From NCBI GenBank assembly GCA_023396225.1, contig JAEWWT010000010.1, forward strand, positions 140,393 to 204,392: 64,000 bases of DNA, in the 5' to 3' direction. Under the pieces are notes generated by a model that was given only the letters and a program-made list of their open reading frames with translations, searched no databases and was not told the DNA's origin. A program made the translations under genes and the position numbers. This document shows, one piece after another, positions 24,450 to 32,802 of the stretch (position 1 is the stretch's first letter; each line of letters starts with the position of its first letter). This DNA comes from Bacillota bacterium (GTDB lineage: Bacteria > Bacillota > Clostridia > Oscillospirales > Ruminococcaceae).

Positions 24450-24564
24450 ATACTTTTCACGCAGCTATTTATTCCTTTCTGCAAATACAAGAGCAGAAAT
24501 TTTGCTTAGCTGAACTCAGTTCAGGTTCAAGAACAGAATAAATAGCAGAAAGGAATTGGTTATT
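24450..24564 (+). ncRNA. Conserved leader element, copy B (upstream of the LRR lipoprotein)
   Basis: Homologous to the malQ leader (10528-10644, minus strand). The core at 24495-24532 matches at 35 of 38 positions. A hairpin CTGAAC-TCA-GTTCAG sits in the core. Two long helices are mutually exclusive. Helix A pairs 24464-24474 with 24536-24546 (11 bp, perfect) and leaves the SD free. Helix B pairs 24471-24482 with 24545-24556 (12 bp, perfect) and buries the SD AGAAAGGA. This is the design of a translational switch. Ligand or trigger is unknown, and the regulatory role is an inference. Confidence 0.6.
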
Positions 24565-25623
24565 ATGATTAAAAAGTTTATATGCTTATTTATGTGTGCC
24601 ATTTTAATGTTTATGCTGTCAGGATGTTCTTTGCTTGAGAAATTTGGTATTGGGAAAGATGACAATGAGAATGAAGAATCTGAAACTTCTGTTACAGCAA
24701 GCAGGGAAGAGCTTGAATCACAGGTATCTGCGCTTGAAAGTGAGCTTGAATCCTACAAGGCCCAGACTGAACCTTCACTTGTACCGAAATCCAAGGCTGA
24801 CTACATAAACGGAAAGAATAATCCTGCTGTAAGTGTTGCTGTTGAAGCTAAGGATAAGGCAATGGAAAATCTTCCTGAAACGATAACTATCAAGGGTGTT
24901 GAATACAGTACCTCTCTGACAACATTGACAATCAATAATAAGGATCTTACAGATGATGATATTAAGGATCTCAAATACATGGTAAACCTTACAGAGCTTC
25001 ATATGTATCAGAATAACATAACAGATCTTTCGCCGATTACAGGCATCACAGGACTGAAAACTTTGTCCCTTTTTAAGAACAACATCAGTGATCTTACCCC
25101 GCTTTCAGGACTTCTTAACCTTGAAGTGCTTTATCTGCGTTCAAATAATATTTCTGACATTTCACCTCTTGCAGGGCTTAAAAATCTCAAAAATCTTGAT
25201 TTGTCGTTTAATAAAATCAAGGATGTATCTGCTTTGTCAGAATTGAATTCAATTGATATGCTAAGGCTCAATGACAATGAAATCACAGATATCAAAGGTA
25301 TTGAGGACATGAAAGGATTAACTATACTTCATTTGCAGAATAATAAAATATCTGATATTTCGCCATTGTGGAAAATGACTGTTATTTCCGAGCTTTATGT
25401 TGATAATAACAATATCTCTGATATTACAATAATTGGTGATATATCTTCACTTCAATGGCTTAAACTTTCAAACAATCCGATAGAGGATATTTCTCCTGTA
25501 AGTACACTACATAATCTTAAAAAGCTGTGGATTGCAGGAGTTGAATATAAGGTAACAGATGAATATAATCAGCTTGAAGAATTACAGAGCAATATTCCAG
25601 ATTGTCATATTATTACGAAATAG
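24565..25623 (+). CDS. Leucine-rich-repeat lipoprotein (internalin-like)
   Basis: A 352-residue surface lipoprotein. Signal peptide and lipobox are at residues about 1-22 (MFMLSGC, with the Cys lipidated). An acidic stretch and a short coiled coil (EELESQVSALESELESY, about 49-65) follow. From about 110 to 330 there are around nine 22-residue LRRs of the internalin type, with L-x-x-L-x-L-x-x-N-x-I-x-D-I-x-P-L spacing, for example YLRSNNISDISPLAGLKNL. No LPXTG or transmembrane segment is present, so anchoring is by lipid. LRRs mediate protein or carbohydrate contacts. The partner is unknown. ATG at 24565 has AGAAAGGA about 11 nt upstream, inside the conserved leader. Confidence 0.88.
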   Translation: MIKKFICLFMCAILMFMLSGCSLLEKFGIGKDDNENEESETSVTASREELESQVSALESELESYKAQTEPSLVPKSKADYINGKNNPAVSVAVEAKDKAMENLPETITIKGVEYSTSLTTLTINNKDLTDDDIKDLKYMVNLTELHMYQNNITDLSPITGITGLKTLSLFKNNISDLTPLSGLLNLEVLYLRSNNISDISPLAGLKNLKNLDLSFNKIKDVSALSELNSIDMLRLNDNEITDIKGIEDMKGLTILHLQNNKISDISPLWKMTVISELYVDNNNISDITIIGDISSLQWLKLSNNPIEDISPVSTLHNLKKLWIAGVEYKVTDEYNQLEELQSNIPDCHIITK

Positions 25624-25703
25624 CTGTTGTGTTAATTTATTAAATCGAAAAAATAATTTAAATATATTCTTTCTGGCTCATAAAAAATAGGAGGTTTCCG
25701 TAA

Positions 25704-26717
25704 ATGATTATTATTCTTAAGAAAAATGTGTCCAAAGAGTCTGTTGCAAGACTTGAAGAACTTATTGCCGCAAAGGGTGTCATTGCAAACCATATCGAGG
25801 GTGCAACCCAGAATATCATCGGACTTGTTGGAGATACATCTGTTATTGATATTGAAAATATCATGGCACAGGACTGCGTTGAAAATATCAAGCGTGTTCA
25901 GGAGCCATATAAAAATGCTAACCGTAAGTTTCATCCGGATGATACAATTGTTGAAGCAGGCGGTCTGAAAATAGGCGATGGTTCTTTGCAGATAATGGCA
26001 GGACCATGCTCTGTTGAAAGTGAAGAACAAATTATTTCGACCGCCATTGCCTGCAAGGAAGCAGGAGCAACAATGCTCAGAGGCGGTGCTTTCAAACCAA
26101 GAACTTCTCCATATGCATTCCAGGGACTTAGGGAAGAGGGAATCAAGCTTCTTATAAAGGCAAGGGAAATCACAGGTCTTCCGATTGTAACTGAAATAAT
26201 GAGTTATGCTGATCTTGATTTGTTCAATGATATTGACGTTATTCAGGTAGGCGCAAGAAATATGCAGAATTTTGAACTTCTTAAATCACTTGGTAAAACA
26301 GAAAAGCCAATTCTTTTAAAGAGAGGTCTTGCAAATACTATTGAAGAGCTTCTAATGTCAGCGGAATACATTATGGCAGGCGGAAATCGTAACGTTATCC
26401 TTTGCGAAAGAGGTATAAGAACTTTTGAAACAATGACAAGAAATACTCTTGATATTTCTGCTGTTCCTCTTCTTAAAAATAAGTCACATCTCCCAGTTGT
26501 TGTTGACCCAAGCCATGCAACAGGAATAACATATCTTATTGAGCCATTATCTCTTGCTTCAATCGTTGCAGGTGCAGATGCACTTGAAATTGAAGTCCAT
26601 GTTGATCCTAAGTCTGCTCTTTCTGACGGAGGACAGCAGCTTACACCTGAAGCATTCAAGGATGTAATGAAGAAAATCAAGGATATTTCTGCTTTCCTTG
26701 GAAGAAGAATCGGTTAG
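25704..26717 (+). CDS. aroF: 3-deoxy-7-phosphoheptulonate synthase (type I-beta DAHP synthase)
   Basis: A 337-residue enzyme for the first step of aromatic biosynthesis (PEP + erythrose 4-phosphate to DAHP). Residues about 1-70 form the ferredoxin-like regulatory domain found in T. maritima-type enzymes. The barrel follows with the PEP-binding MAGPCSVESEEQI (about 98-110), RGGAFKPRTSPYAFQG (about 127-142), QVGARNMQNFELL, PILLKRGL and VVDPSHATG. The extra N-terminal domain suggests feedback inhibition by an aromatic amino acid. TAGGAGG lies 11 nt before the ATG. It is the first gene of the aroF-aroB-aroA-aroC operon. Confidence 0.94.
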   Translation: MIIILKKNVSKESVARLEELIAAKGVIANHIEGATQNIIGLVGDTSVIDIENIMAQDCVENIKRVQEPYKNANRKFHPDDTIVEAGGLKIGDGSLQIMAGPCSVESEEQIISTAIACKEAGATMLRGGAFKPRTSPYAFQGLREEGIKLLIKAREITGLPIVTEIMSYADLDLFNDIDVIQVGARNMQNFELLKSLGKTEKPILLKRGLANTIEELLMSAEYIMAGGNRNVILCERGIRTFETMTRNTLDISAVPLLKNKSHLPVVVDPSHATGITYLIEPLSLASIVAGADALEIEVHVDPKSALSDGGQQLTPEAFKDVMKKIKDISAFLGRRIG

Positions 26718-26738
26718 TATTAGATAAAAGAGGTTCAA

Positions 26739-27794
26739 ATGAAAAAGATAACTGTCAAGGCATCAGAAAAATATGATATTATTATAGGCAGAGATTTGCT
26801 TAAAAATTGTGCAGGATATATCACAGAAGTGACATCAGCAGAAAGCTTTGCTGTTATTACTGATGATATTGTTGATGCTCTTTACTCGGAAACAATCATA
26901 AAATCTCTAACAGATGCAGGTCTGAGAGTATGCAAATTTGTATTCCCGCATGGTGAAGCTTCAAAATGTTCTGCTGTCCTGAATGATGCATATGACTTTC
27001 TTGCAGTAAATAATATAACTCGTTCCGATTGTATTATTGCACTCGGCGGAGGAGTTGTCGGCGATCTTTCAGGATATGCGGCAGCTACTTATCTGCGTGG
27101 ACTTGATTTCATACAAGTTCCGACAACATTGCTTGCACAGGTGGATTCTTCCGTTGGCGGCAAAACTGCTATTGACCTCCCATGCGGAAAAAATCTTGTC
27201 GGTGCTTTCAAGCAGCCAAAAATTGTTCTTTGTGATACTGATGCGCTTAAAACACTCAGTGAGGATATTCTTATTGATGGCATGGGCGAGGTTATCAAGT
27301 ATGGTATGATAAAGTCAGCTGAGCTGTTTGAACTTCTTGATAAGCATTCCCTTGACGGTGTATTTACCATAATGGATGATATCATTTATAGTTGTGTTTC
27401 AATAAAAAGAGATATTGTTGAAGCAGATGAATTTGACAGAGGCGAGCGTATGCTCCTTAACTTTGGTCATACTCTTGGGCATTCAATTGAAAAATACTAT
27501 AATTATACAGGTGTATCGCATGGAAAGGCTGTCGCTCAAGGCATGAAGCTTATTACTCAGATTGCAGAAAAAGATGGCCTTTGCTATGACGGAACATATA
27601 AAAAGCTTGTTTCATGCCTTGAAAAATATAAGCTTGACCTTGAAACCAAGCCTGCATTATCAGAGCTTGCAGATGCGTGTCTCAATGATAAGAAGCGTGA
27701 AGGTGGAAATATTAACATTGTTATCTGTACTGATGTTGGAGAGTCAAAAATTATTAAAATGTCTGTTGAAAAGTTTATGCTGTTTTTAAGCTGA
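26739..27794 (+). CDS. aroB: 3-dehydroquinate synthase
   Basis: A 351-residue NAD- and zinc-dependent enzyme, step 2 of the shikimate pathway. Hallmarks are the nucleotide-binding GGGVVGDLSGYAAATYLRG (about residues 105-123), VPTTLLAQVDSSVGGKTAID (about 129-148) and the zinc ligands in NFGHTLGHSIE (about 244-254) plus GVSHGKAVAQGM. It lies 21 nt after aroF and 16 nt before aroA in the same operon. Its length is close to the family norm. Confidence 0.95.
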   Translation: MKKITVKASEKYDIIIGRDLLKNCAGYITEVTSAESFAVITDDIVDALYSETIIKSLTDAGLRVCKFVFPHGEASKCSAVLNDAYDFLAVNNITRSDCIIALGGGVVGDLSGYAAATYLRGLDFIQVPTTLLAQVDSSVGGKTAIDLPCGKNLVGAFKQPKIVLCDTDALKTLSEDILIDGMGEVIKYGMIKSAELFELLDKHSLDGVFTIMDDIIYSCVSIKRDIVEADEFDRGERMLLNFGHTLGHSIEKYYNYTGVSHGKAVAQGMKLITQIAEKDGLCYDGTYKKLVSCLEKYKLDLETKPALSELADACLNDKKREGGNINIVICTDVGESKIIKMSVEKFMLFLS

Positions 27795-27810
27795 ACTTCG
27801 GAGGTTGTTA

Positions 27811-29064
27811 ATGAATATAAAAATTATACCGTCAAAGCTTATGGGAAGACTTAATGCTCCGTCATCAAAGAGCTTTTCACATCGTATGATTATTGCCGCA
27901 GCGCTTGCGGATGGTGTTTCTGAAATCAAAAATGTAACTTCGTCTGTTGACATTGAAGCTACTGTAGATGCAATGGTACAGCTTGGCGCAAAGATTATAG
28001 AAGACGGTTCAACATATACAATAAAGGGCATTGGTGAAAAACCTGCAAAGAATGCCTGTATAGACTGCAGTGAAAGCGGCTCTACATTACGTTTTATTAT
28101 TCCTGTTGCGGCTGTGCTTGGCTGTAGTACAGAATTTGACGGAAGAGGAAAACTTCCGACAAGACCTATTACCCCATTTGTAAGGGAATTATCAAACCAT
28201 GGTATAACTTTTGACTATAACAATGATATGCCTTTTGGAATTTCAGGCAAACTCAAAGGCGGGGAGTACGAAATTGAGGGAAACATATCATCTCAGTTTA
28301 TTTCTGGCTTGATGTATGCATTGCCTTTGTGCAGTGAAAATTCTGTTATAAGGGTAACATCAAAACTTGAATCAAAGCCTTATGTTGACATGACTATTTC
28401 AGCATTGAAGTGTTTTGGCATTGAGATAAAGGAATCTACAGAAGGTGAATGTGTTGTTTACTATATTGATGGCGGACAAAAATACTCAGCGTCAAACCAG
28501 TCAGTTGAAGGAGACTATTCTCAGGCGGCATTTTTCTTTGTTGCAAATGCGCTTGGTTCAGAAGTAAGCATACACAATCTTAACAAAAATACTACTCAAG
28601 GAGATAAAAAGATTCTTGAAATTTTACATGATATAGGTTATAATGATATGATGAAGTCTGTAATGGAACCATTTACCGTTGATGTTTCGGATATTCCGGA
28701 TCTTGTTCCTATACTTGCAGTTCTTGGATCATTTACTTCAGGTAAATGTAGACTTATCAATGCAAAAAGGCTTAAAATAAAAGAAAGCAACAGACTTACT
28801 GCAACTGCTGACGCACTCAATGCAATCGGCGGAAAGGTAAAAGCTTTGGATGACAGCCTTGAAATTTCACCTGTAAAGGAATTTACGGGGGGTATAGTTG
28901 ATGGCTGTAACGACCATAGAATTGTTATGGCTGCGGCAATTGCCTCAACTGTTTCAACTGAACCTGTTATCATTAAAGGCGCTGAAGCTGTAAATAAAAG
29001 CTATCCGTCATTCTTTGAGGAATTTTGTAAACTTGGCGGAAGTGCAAAAATTATTAGCGAGTAA
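27811..29064 (+). CDS. aroA: 3-phosphoshikimate 1-carboxyvinyltransferase (EPSP synthase)
   Basis: A 417-residue enzyme, step 6 of the shikimate pathway. The N-terminal PEP/S3P loop reads APSSKSFSHRMIIAAALADG (about residues 13-32); CSESGSTLRFIIPVA (about 87-101) and GRGKLPTRPI follow. The second domain holds DYSQAAFFFVANALG, RLKIKESNRLTATADALNA and the DHRIVMAAAIA end. The Gly in SxSGSTLRF that governs natural glyphosate sensitivity is present, so a class I-like site is plausible but not tested. ATG at 27811 has GGAGG 8 nt upstream; the in-frame TTG at 27805 is unlikely. Confidence 0.94.
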   Translation: MNIKIIPSKLMGRLNAPSSKSFSHRMIIAAALADGVSEIKNVTSSVDIEATVDAMVQLGAKIIEDGSTYTIKGIGEKPAKNACIDCSESGSTLRFIIPVAAVLGCSTEFDGRGKLPTRPITPFVRELSNHGITFDYNNDMPFGISGKLKGGEYEIEGNISSQFISGLMYALPLCSENSVIRVTSKLESKPYVDMTISALKCFGIEIKESTEGECVVYYIDGGQKYSASNQSVEGDYSQAAFFFVANALGSEVSIHNLNKNTTQGDKKILEILHDIGYNDMMKSVMEPFTVDVSDIPDLVPILAVLGSFTSGKCRLINAKRLKIKESNRLTATADALNAIGGKVKALDDSLEISPVKEFTGGIVDGCNDHRIVMAAAIASTVSTEPVIIKGAEAVNKSYPSFFEEFCKLGGSAKIISE

Positions 29065-29151
29065 TTATAAGATATGTATAATTTGATTATATATTAACAA
29101 ACTAAGTCGACAAAAATAAGCTTGAAATCTCCTGAAAGGATTGATAAAATA

Positions 29152-30243
29152 ATGTCTTCATTTTGGAACCATAACCTTACAGTATCAATTTTTGGTGAGT
29201 CACATGGCCCTGCAATAGGTGTTGTGCTTGATAATCTTCCTGCGGGAGAAACAATTAATCTTGATGAACTAAGAGAATTTATGGCAAGACGTGCGCCTAA
29301 ACAGGACAATACTTCTACTCCCAGACGTGAAAATGATATGCCAAGTATCATGTCAGGAGTCCTGAATAACAGAACTACAGGCACCCCGCTTGCTGCATTT
29401 ATTCAAAATACCGATACTCATTCTCAGGATTATGGTAACATTTCAAAGCTTGCAAGACCGGGACATGCTGATTACACAGGAGCTTTAAGATACAAAGGTT
29501 TCAATGATGTAAGGGGTGGAGGACATTTTTCCGGCAGACTTACTGCACCTCTTGTATTTGCAGGAGCCATCTGCGGACAGATTTTAGAGCGCAGGGGCAT
29601 TTATACAGGGGCGCATATAACTCAGATTCATAATGTCAAGGATTCAAGATTCAATCCTTGCGATATTACAAGAGATGAGATTATTGCTTTAAGGCACAAG
29701 AGATTCCCTGTGCTTAACGATAAAAAGGGCGACGCAATGGTTGAGGACATCAGCAGAGCAAGAGAAAGCCTTGACAGTGTCGGCGGTATAATTGAATGTG
29801 CAATTACAAATGTACCGGCGGGTATTGGTTCACCAATGTTTGAAGGAATTGAAAACAGCATATCACAACTTGTTTTTGGTATTCCTGCTGTTAAAGGTAT
29901 TGAATTTGGTGCAGGTTTTGAAACAGCCAATATGCTTGGAAGCCAGAATAACGATGATTTTTATGTTGATGATCATGGTCATGTCAAAACAAAGACAAAT
30001 AATCACGGAGGAATTCTCGGTGGTATATCATCTGGTATGCCAATAGTATTCAGGGTAGCATTCAAGCCTACTCCATCAATTGCTCAGGAACAGGAAACCG
30101 TTGATTACAGCTTGCTCAAGAACGAAGTAATCACAATCAAGGGAAGGCATGATCCTTGCGTTGTTCCGAGAGCTGTTCCATGCGTTGAAGCTGCTGCAAA
30201 TATTGCTATTCTTTCTCATATGCTCAATTATCCTAACTTTTAA
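29152..30243 (+). CDS. aroC: Chorismate synthase
   Basis: A 363-residue FMN-dependent enzyme that makes chorismate from EPSP. Diagnostic motifs are FGESHGPAIGVVLDNLPAG (about residues 11-29), ARPGHADYTGALRY (about 101-114), RGGGHFSGRLTAP (about 122-134) and the FMN-binding NNHGGILGGISSGMPI (about 282-297). ATG at 29152 has AAAGGAT upstream. The 87-nt spacer after aroA has no terminator, so it belongs to the aro operon. A GC-rich hairpin (30265-30305) follows. Confidence 0.95.
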   Translation: MSSFWNHNLTVSIFGESHGPAIGVVLDNLPAGETINLDELREFMARRAPKQDNTSTPRRENDMPSIMSGVLNNRTTGTPLAAFIQNTDTHSQDYGNISKLARPGHADYTGALRYKGFNDVRGGGHFSGRLTAPLVFAGAICGQILERRGIYTGAHITQIHNVKDSRFNPCDITRDEIIALRHKRFPVLNDKKGDAMVEDISRARESLDSVGGIIECAITNVPAGIGSPMFEGIENSISQLVFGIPAVKGIEFGAGFETANMLGSQNNDDFYVDDHGHVKTKTNNHGGILGGISSGMPIVFRVAFKPTPSIAQEQETVDYSLLKNEVITIKGRHDPCVVPRAVPCVEAAANIAILSHMLNYPNF

Positions 30244-30264
30244 TAAATTTTATTCTTAAATTTT

Positions 30265-30305
30265 CGGACGGCCGGCCATGTGCCTTGCTGTCCGCTTGCT
30301 TTTAA
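30265..30305 (+). terminator. Probable terminator of the aro operon
   Basis: CGGACGGC (30265-30272) pairs with GCTGTCCG (30287-30294) with one G-U pair. The loop contains further GGC/GCC pairing. CTTGCTTTT follows. It lies 22 nt after the aroC stop. The T run is interrupted, so efficiency may be partial. Confidence 0.5.
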
Positions 30306-30327
30306 AAATATGAAAGGAATTTGTCTT

Positions 30328-30912
30328 ATGTCAAAAAGAAATATAATTAATCTTACAGATGTTGAACTTAGTTCAGCTCATTCTGTAAAGGTTCTGCTTT
30401 GCTTTATACTTGATAGGCTGAACCGAGAAGTAACAGAAGCACAATTGCTTGAAATTGCATTGGACAGCGAGGTTGTAAACTATTTCTTTTATGCTGAGGC
30501 TCTTTCTGATTTATTGAAAACTGGCGCTGTTTCAAGAAAGAATGTAAACGGTGAGGATGTTCTTGTCCTTGAAGAAAAGGGACATATGGGTTCTGATTAT
30601 TTCAAGCAGTACATTCCGCATTATTTCAGAAAAAGACTTCTTACTGCTGCTTTATCATATTTTGCAAAGATAAAAAGAGAAAGTGAAGTTGAATCTGAAA
30701 TTAAGGAAACAGAGAACGGATTTGAAGTTACATGTGTTATCAGGGATGCTTCATATGACCTTATGAGAATAACTCTTTATGCTCCTGACAGGGATCAAGC
30801 AGAGCTTATAAAAAACAAAATTGTTCTCAACCCTGCTGAGTTCTATAAAAATGTAGTTGGTTTTACTATTAATAATGAAGAGGAAACCATTGACACAGAA
30901 AGCAAGATGTAG
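30328..30912 (+). CDS. DUF4364 family protein
   Basis: A 194-residue protein. The N-terminal half has a winged-helix look: SAHSVKVLLCFILDRLN, then VTEAQLLEIAL, with a small wing near NVNGEDVLVLEEKG, then a stretch ending YFRKRLLTAALSYFAKIKRE. The C-terminal half is a beta-rich domain (FEVTCVIRDASYDLMRITLYAPD). This is the layout of DUF4364, a family of uncharacterised Firmicute proteins, possibly DNA-binding. ATG at 30328 has AAAGGAA 8 nt upstream. The miaB promoter overlaps its last codons. Confidence 0.75.
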   Translation: MSKRNIINLTDVELSSAHSVKVLLCFILDRLNREVTEAQLLEIALDSEVVNYFFYAEALSDLLKTGAVSRKNVNGEDVLVLEEKGHMGSDYFKQYIPHYFRKRLLTAALSYFAKIKRESEVESEIKETENGFEVTCVIRDASYDLMRITLYAPDRDQAELIKNKIVLNPAEFYKNVVGFTINNEEETIDTESKM

Positions 30913-30918
30913 AGATGT

Positions 30919-30947
30919 TTGTAATTTTATAAACATTGTGGTATAAT
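30919..30947 (+). promoter_or_regulatory. Sigma-A promoter of miaB
   Basis: TTGTAA (30919-30924) and TATAAT (30942-30947) are 17 bp apart. It lies directly behind the DUF4364 stop and 33 nt before the proposed TTG start of miaB. Confidence 0.7.
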
Positions 30948-30980
30948 TATGTTTGTAAAAATGTTTTCGGAGGATTATAC

Positions 30981-32357
30981 TTGTTTACATACAAAGATTA
31001 CATGAAGAAAGTCACCGACATTAATAGTCAGCATGAAAGCCCGCCGCTTTGTTATCTTCATAGCTTCGGATGTGCCCAGAACGTCATTGACGGTGAGAAA
31101 GTAACAGGCATACTTGTTGATATGGGTTATGGCGTTACTAATGATATTTCTGTGGCAGATATTATTATCTATAATACCTGCGCTGTAAGAGAAAGCGCTG
31201 AACTTAAAGTATTTGGCATTCTTGGAGAACTCAAGCATCTTAAAGAGCATAATCCCGAACTTGTAATCGGAATTTGCGGATGTATGGTTCAGCAGCCGCA
31301 TATTGTCGAGAAAATTCTGAAAACCTATAAGCAGGTAGACTTGATTTTCGGAACATTTGCCGTTGAAGAACTTCCAAGACTTCTCTATAATGTTCTGACA
31401 GAAAGAAAGGTATCCTGCGATATCAGCGAGACAAATACTTCTATAAATGAGGAGTTCAAAACTGTCAGAAATGGCACTTTAAAAGCTGGTGTGCCGATTA
31501 TGTATGGCTGCAACAACTTCTGCTCATATTGCATTGTTCCTTATGTCAGGGGACGTGAACGCAGCAGAAAGTTTGACGCAATCATTAATGAGGTTAAGAT
31601 CCTTGCAGATGAAGGTTATAAAGAAATTATGCTTCTCGGTCAGAATGTAAACTCATATGGCAGGGGACTTGATGAAGATATTGATTTCCCTAAGCTGTTA
31701 AGAAAGATAAATGATATAGACGGTGATTTTAAAATAAGGTTTATGTCATCACATCCTAAGGATGCAACAAAGGAGCTAATTGATGCAATTGCAGACTGCG
31801 ACAAAGTGTGTAAGCATCTTCATCTTCCTATTCAGTCAGGAAGTGACAGAATTCTTGAAATGATGAACAGAAAATATACTGCAGAAAAGTATATGAAAAT
31901 TATTGATTACGCAAGAATCAGGATTTCAGATTTCTCATTTTCTACTGATATAATTGTTGGTTTTCCGAATGAAACTTATGAGGATTTTCTCAAGACAAAG
32001 GACATAATAAAAAGAGTTAAGTATGACAACATTTATTCGTTTATATACAGCAAGCGAAGTGGTACAAAAGCTGCTGAAATTGATGACAAAACTCCTTATG
32101 AGGAGAAAAGCAAAAGAATGAGAGAGCTTCTTGAAACGCAGAGAGAAATTGCTGTTAAGGCTTATAAAAGATTTAACGGCAAAACACTTGAAGTTTTGTT
32201 TGATTCTGAAAGCAAGACAGAGGGGTATATTACTGGCAAAAGTGATGAGTATATCATTGTTGAAGCAAAGGCTGACAAAAGCTTTATCGGTCAGCGTAAA
32301 TCGGTTCTTGTAACAAAAACAATGAACTGGGCTGTCCATGGAGAAATTATAAATTAG
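30981..32357 (+). CDS. miaB: tRNA-2-methylthio-N6-dimethylallyladenosine synthase
   Basis: A 458-residue radical SAM methylthiotransferase acting on i6A37 of tRNA. The N-terminal cluster cysteines are in SFGCAQNVIDGEKV (about residue 29), YNTCAVRESAE and GICGCMVQQP. The radical SAM triad is in MYGCNNFCSYCIVPYVRGRERSR (C-x3-C-x2-C). GQNVNSYG and a C-terminal TRAM-like domain follow. The N-terminal box usually reads GCQMN, while here it is GCAQN. The start is probably TTG at 30981, 7 nt after CGGAGGA; the ATG at 31002 has no SD. Its substrate supplier MiaA is encoded at 37365, about 6 kb away. Confidence 0.92.
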   Translation: MFTYKDYMKKVTDINSQHESPPLCYLHSFGCAQNVIDGEKVTGILVDMGYGVTNDISVADIIIYNTCAVRESAELKVFGILGELKHLKEHNPELVIGICGCMVQQPHIVEKILKTYKQVDLIFGTFAVEELPRLLYNVLTERKVSCDISETNTSINEEFKTVRNGTLKAGVPIMYGCNNFCSYCIVPYVRGRERSRKFDAIINEVKILADEGYKEIMLLGQNVNSYGRGLDEDIDFPKLLRKINDIDGDFKIRFMSSHPKDATKELIDAIADCDKVCKHLHLPIQSGSDRILEMMNRKYTAEKYMKIIDYARIRISDFSFSTDIIVGFPNETYEDFLKTKDIIKRVKYDNIYSFIYSKRSGTKAAEIDDKTPYEEKSKRMRELLETQREIAVKAYKRFNGKTLEVLFDSESKTEGYITGKSDEYIIVEAKADKSFIGQRKSVLVTKTMNWAVHGEIIN

Positions 32358-32387
32358 TCATTTTAAAGTAAAAAGGAGATAAATTCA

Positions 32388-32798
32388 ATGAACGTTATTG
32401 AAAAGGCAAGAGAACTTGGAAAACTTATTCAGCAGGATGAAAGATATGCTGCTTACTACAAGGCAAAGGAAGCAAATGATTCTGATGAAGAACTTCAGAA
32501 ACTTATCAGCGAATTCAATATGAAGAGAATACAGCTTAATACTGAAATGTCAAAGCCTGATAAGGACAAGGAAAAGCTTTCAGAACTTGATACAGAAATC
32601 AAGTCACTTTACGGCAATATTATGGCAAACTCAAATATGACTTTGTTTAATGAAGCAAAGACAGCTATGGATGATATGCTTTCACAGATCAACATGGTTA
32701 TTACTCTTTCTGCAAACGGTGAGGATCCTGAAACTTGCCCTACAGAAACAAGCCATTCTTGCTCAGGCAGCTGCTCAACCTGCGGAGGCTGCGGTTGA
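32388..32798 (+). CDS. YlbF/YmcA family protein with Cys-rich tail
   Basis: A 136-residue helical protein. The YlbF/YmcA-like helical bundle spans about residues 1-112 and is charged and coiled-coil-like. In Bacillus such proteins form a complex with YaaT that affects RNase Y and carries Fe-S clusters. The last 20 residues contain CSGSCSTCGGCG, with six cysteines in a cluster counting one just before, suggesting metal or Fe-S binding. The tail codons overlap the region that supplies the ribosome binding site for mutS (GGAGG at 32784-32788). ATG at 32388 has AAGGAG upstream. It lies between miaB and mutS. Confidence 0.8.
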   Translation: MNVIEKARELGKLIQQDERYAAYYKAKEANDSDEELQKLISEFNMKRIQLNTEMSKPDKDKEKLSELDTEIKSLYGNIMANSNMTLFNEAKTAMDDMLSQINMVITLSANGEDPETCPTETSHSCSGSCSTCGGCG

Positions 32799-32802
32799 TA
32801 AA

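Noticed and set aside
30270..30277. GGCCGGCC palindrome after aroC as an operator
   Set aside because: It is better explained as the inner part of a terminator-like hairpin (30265-30294) just after the stop codon.
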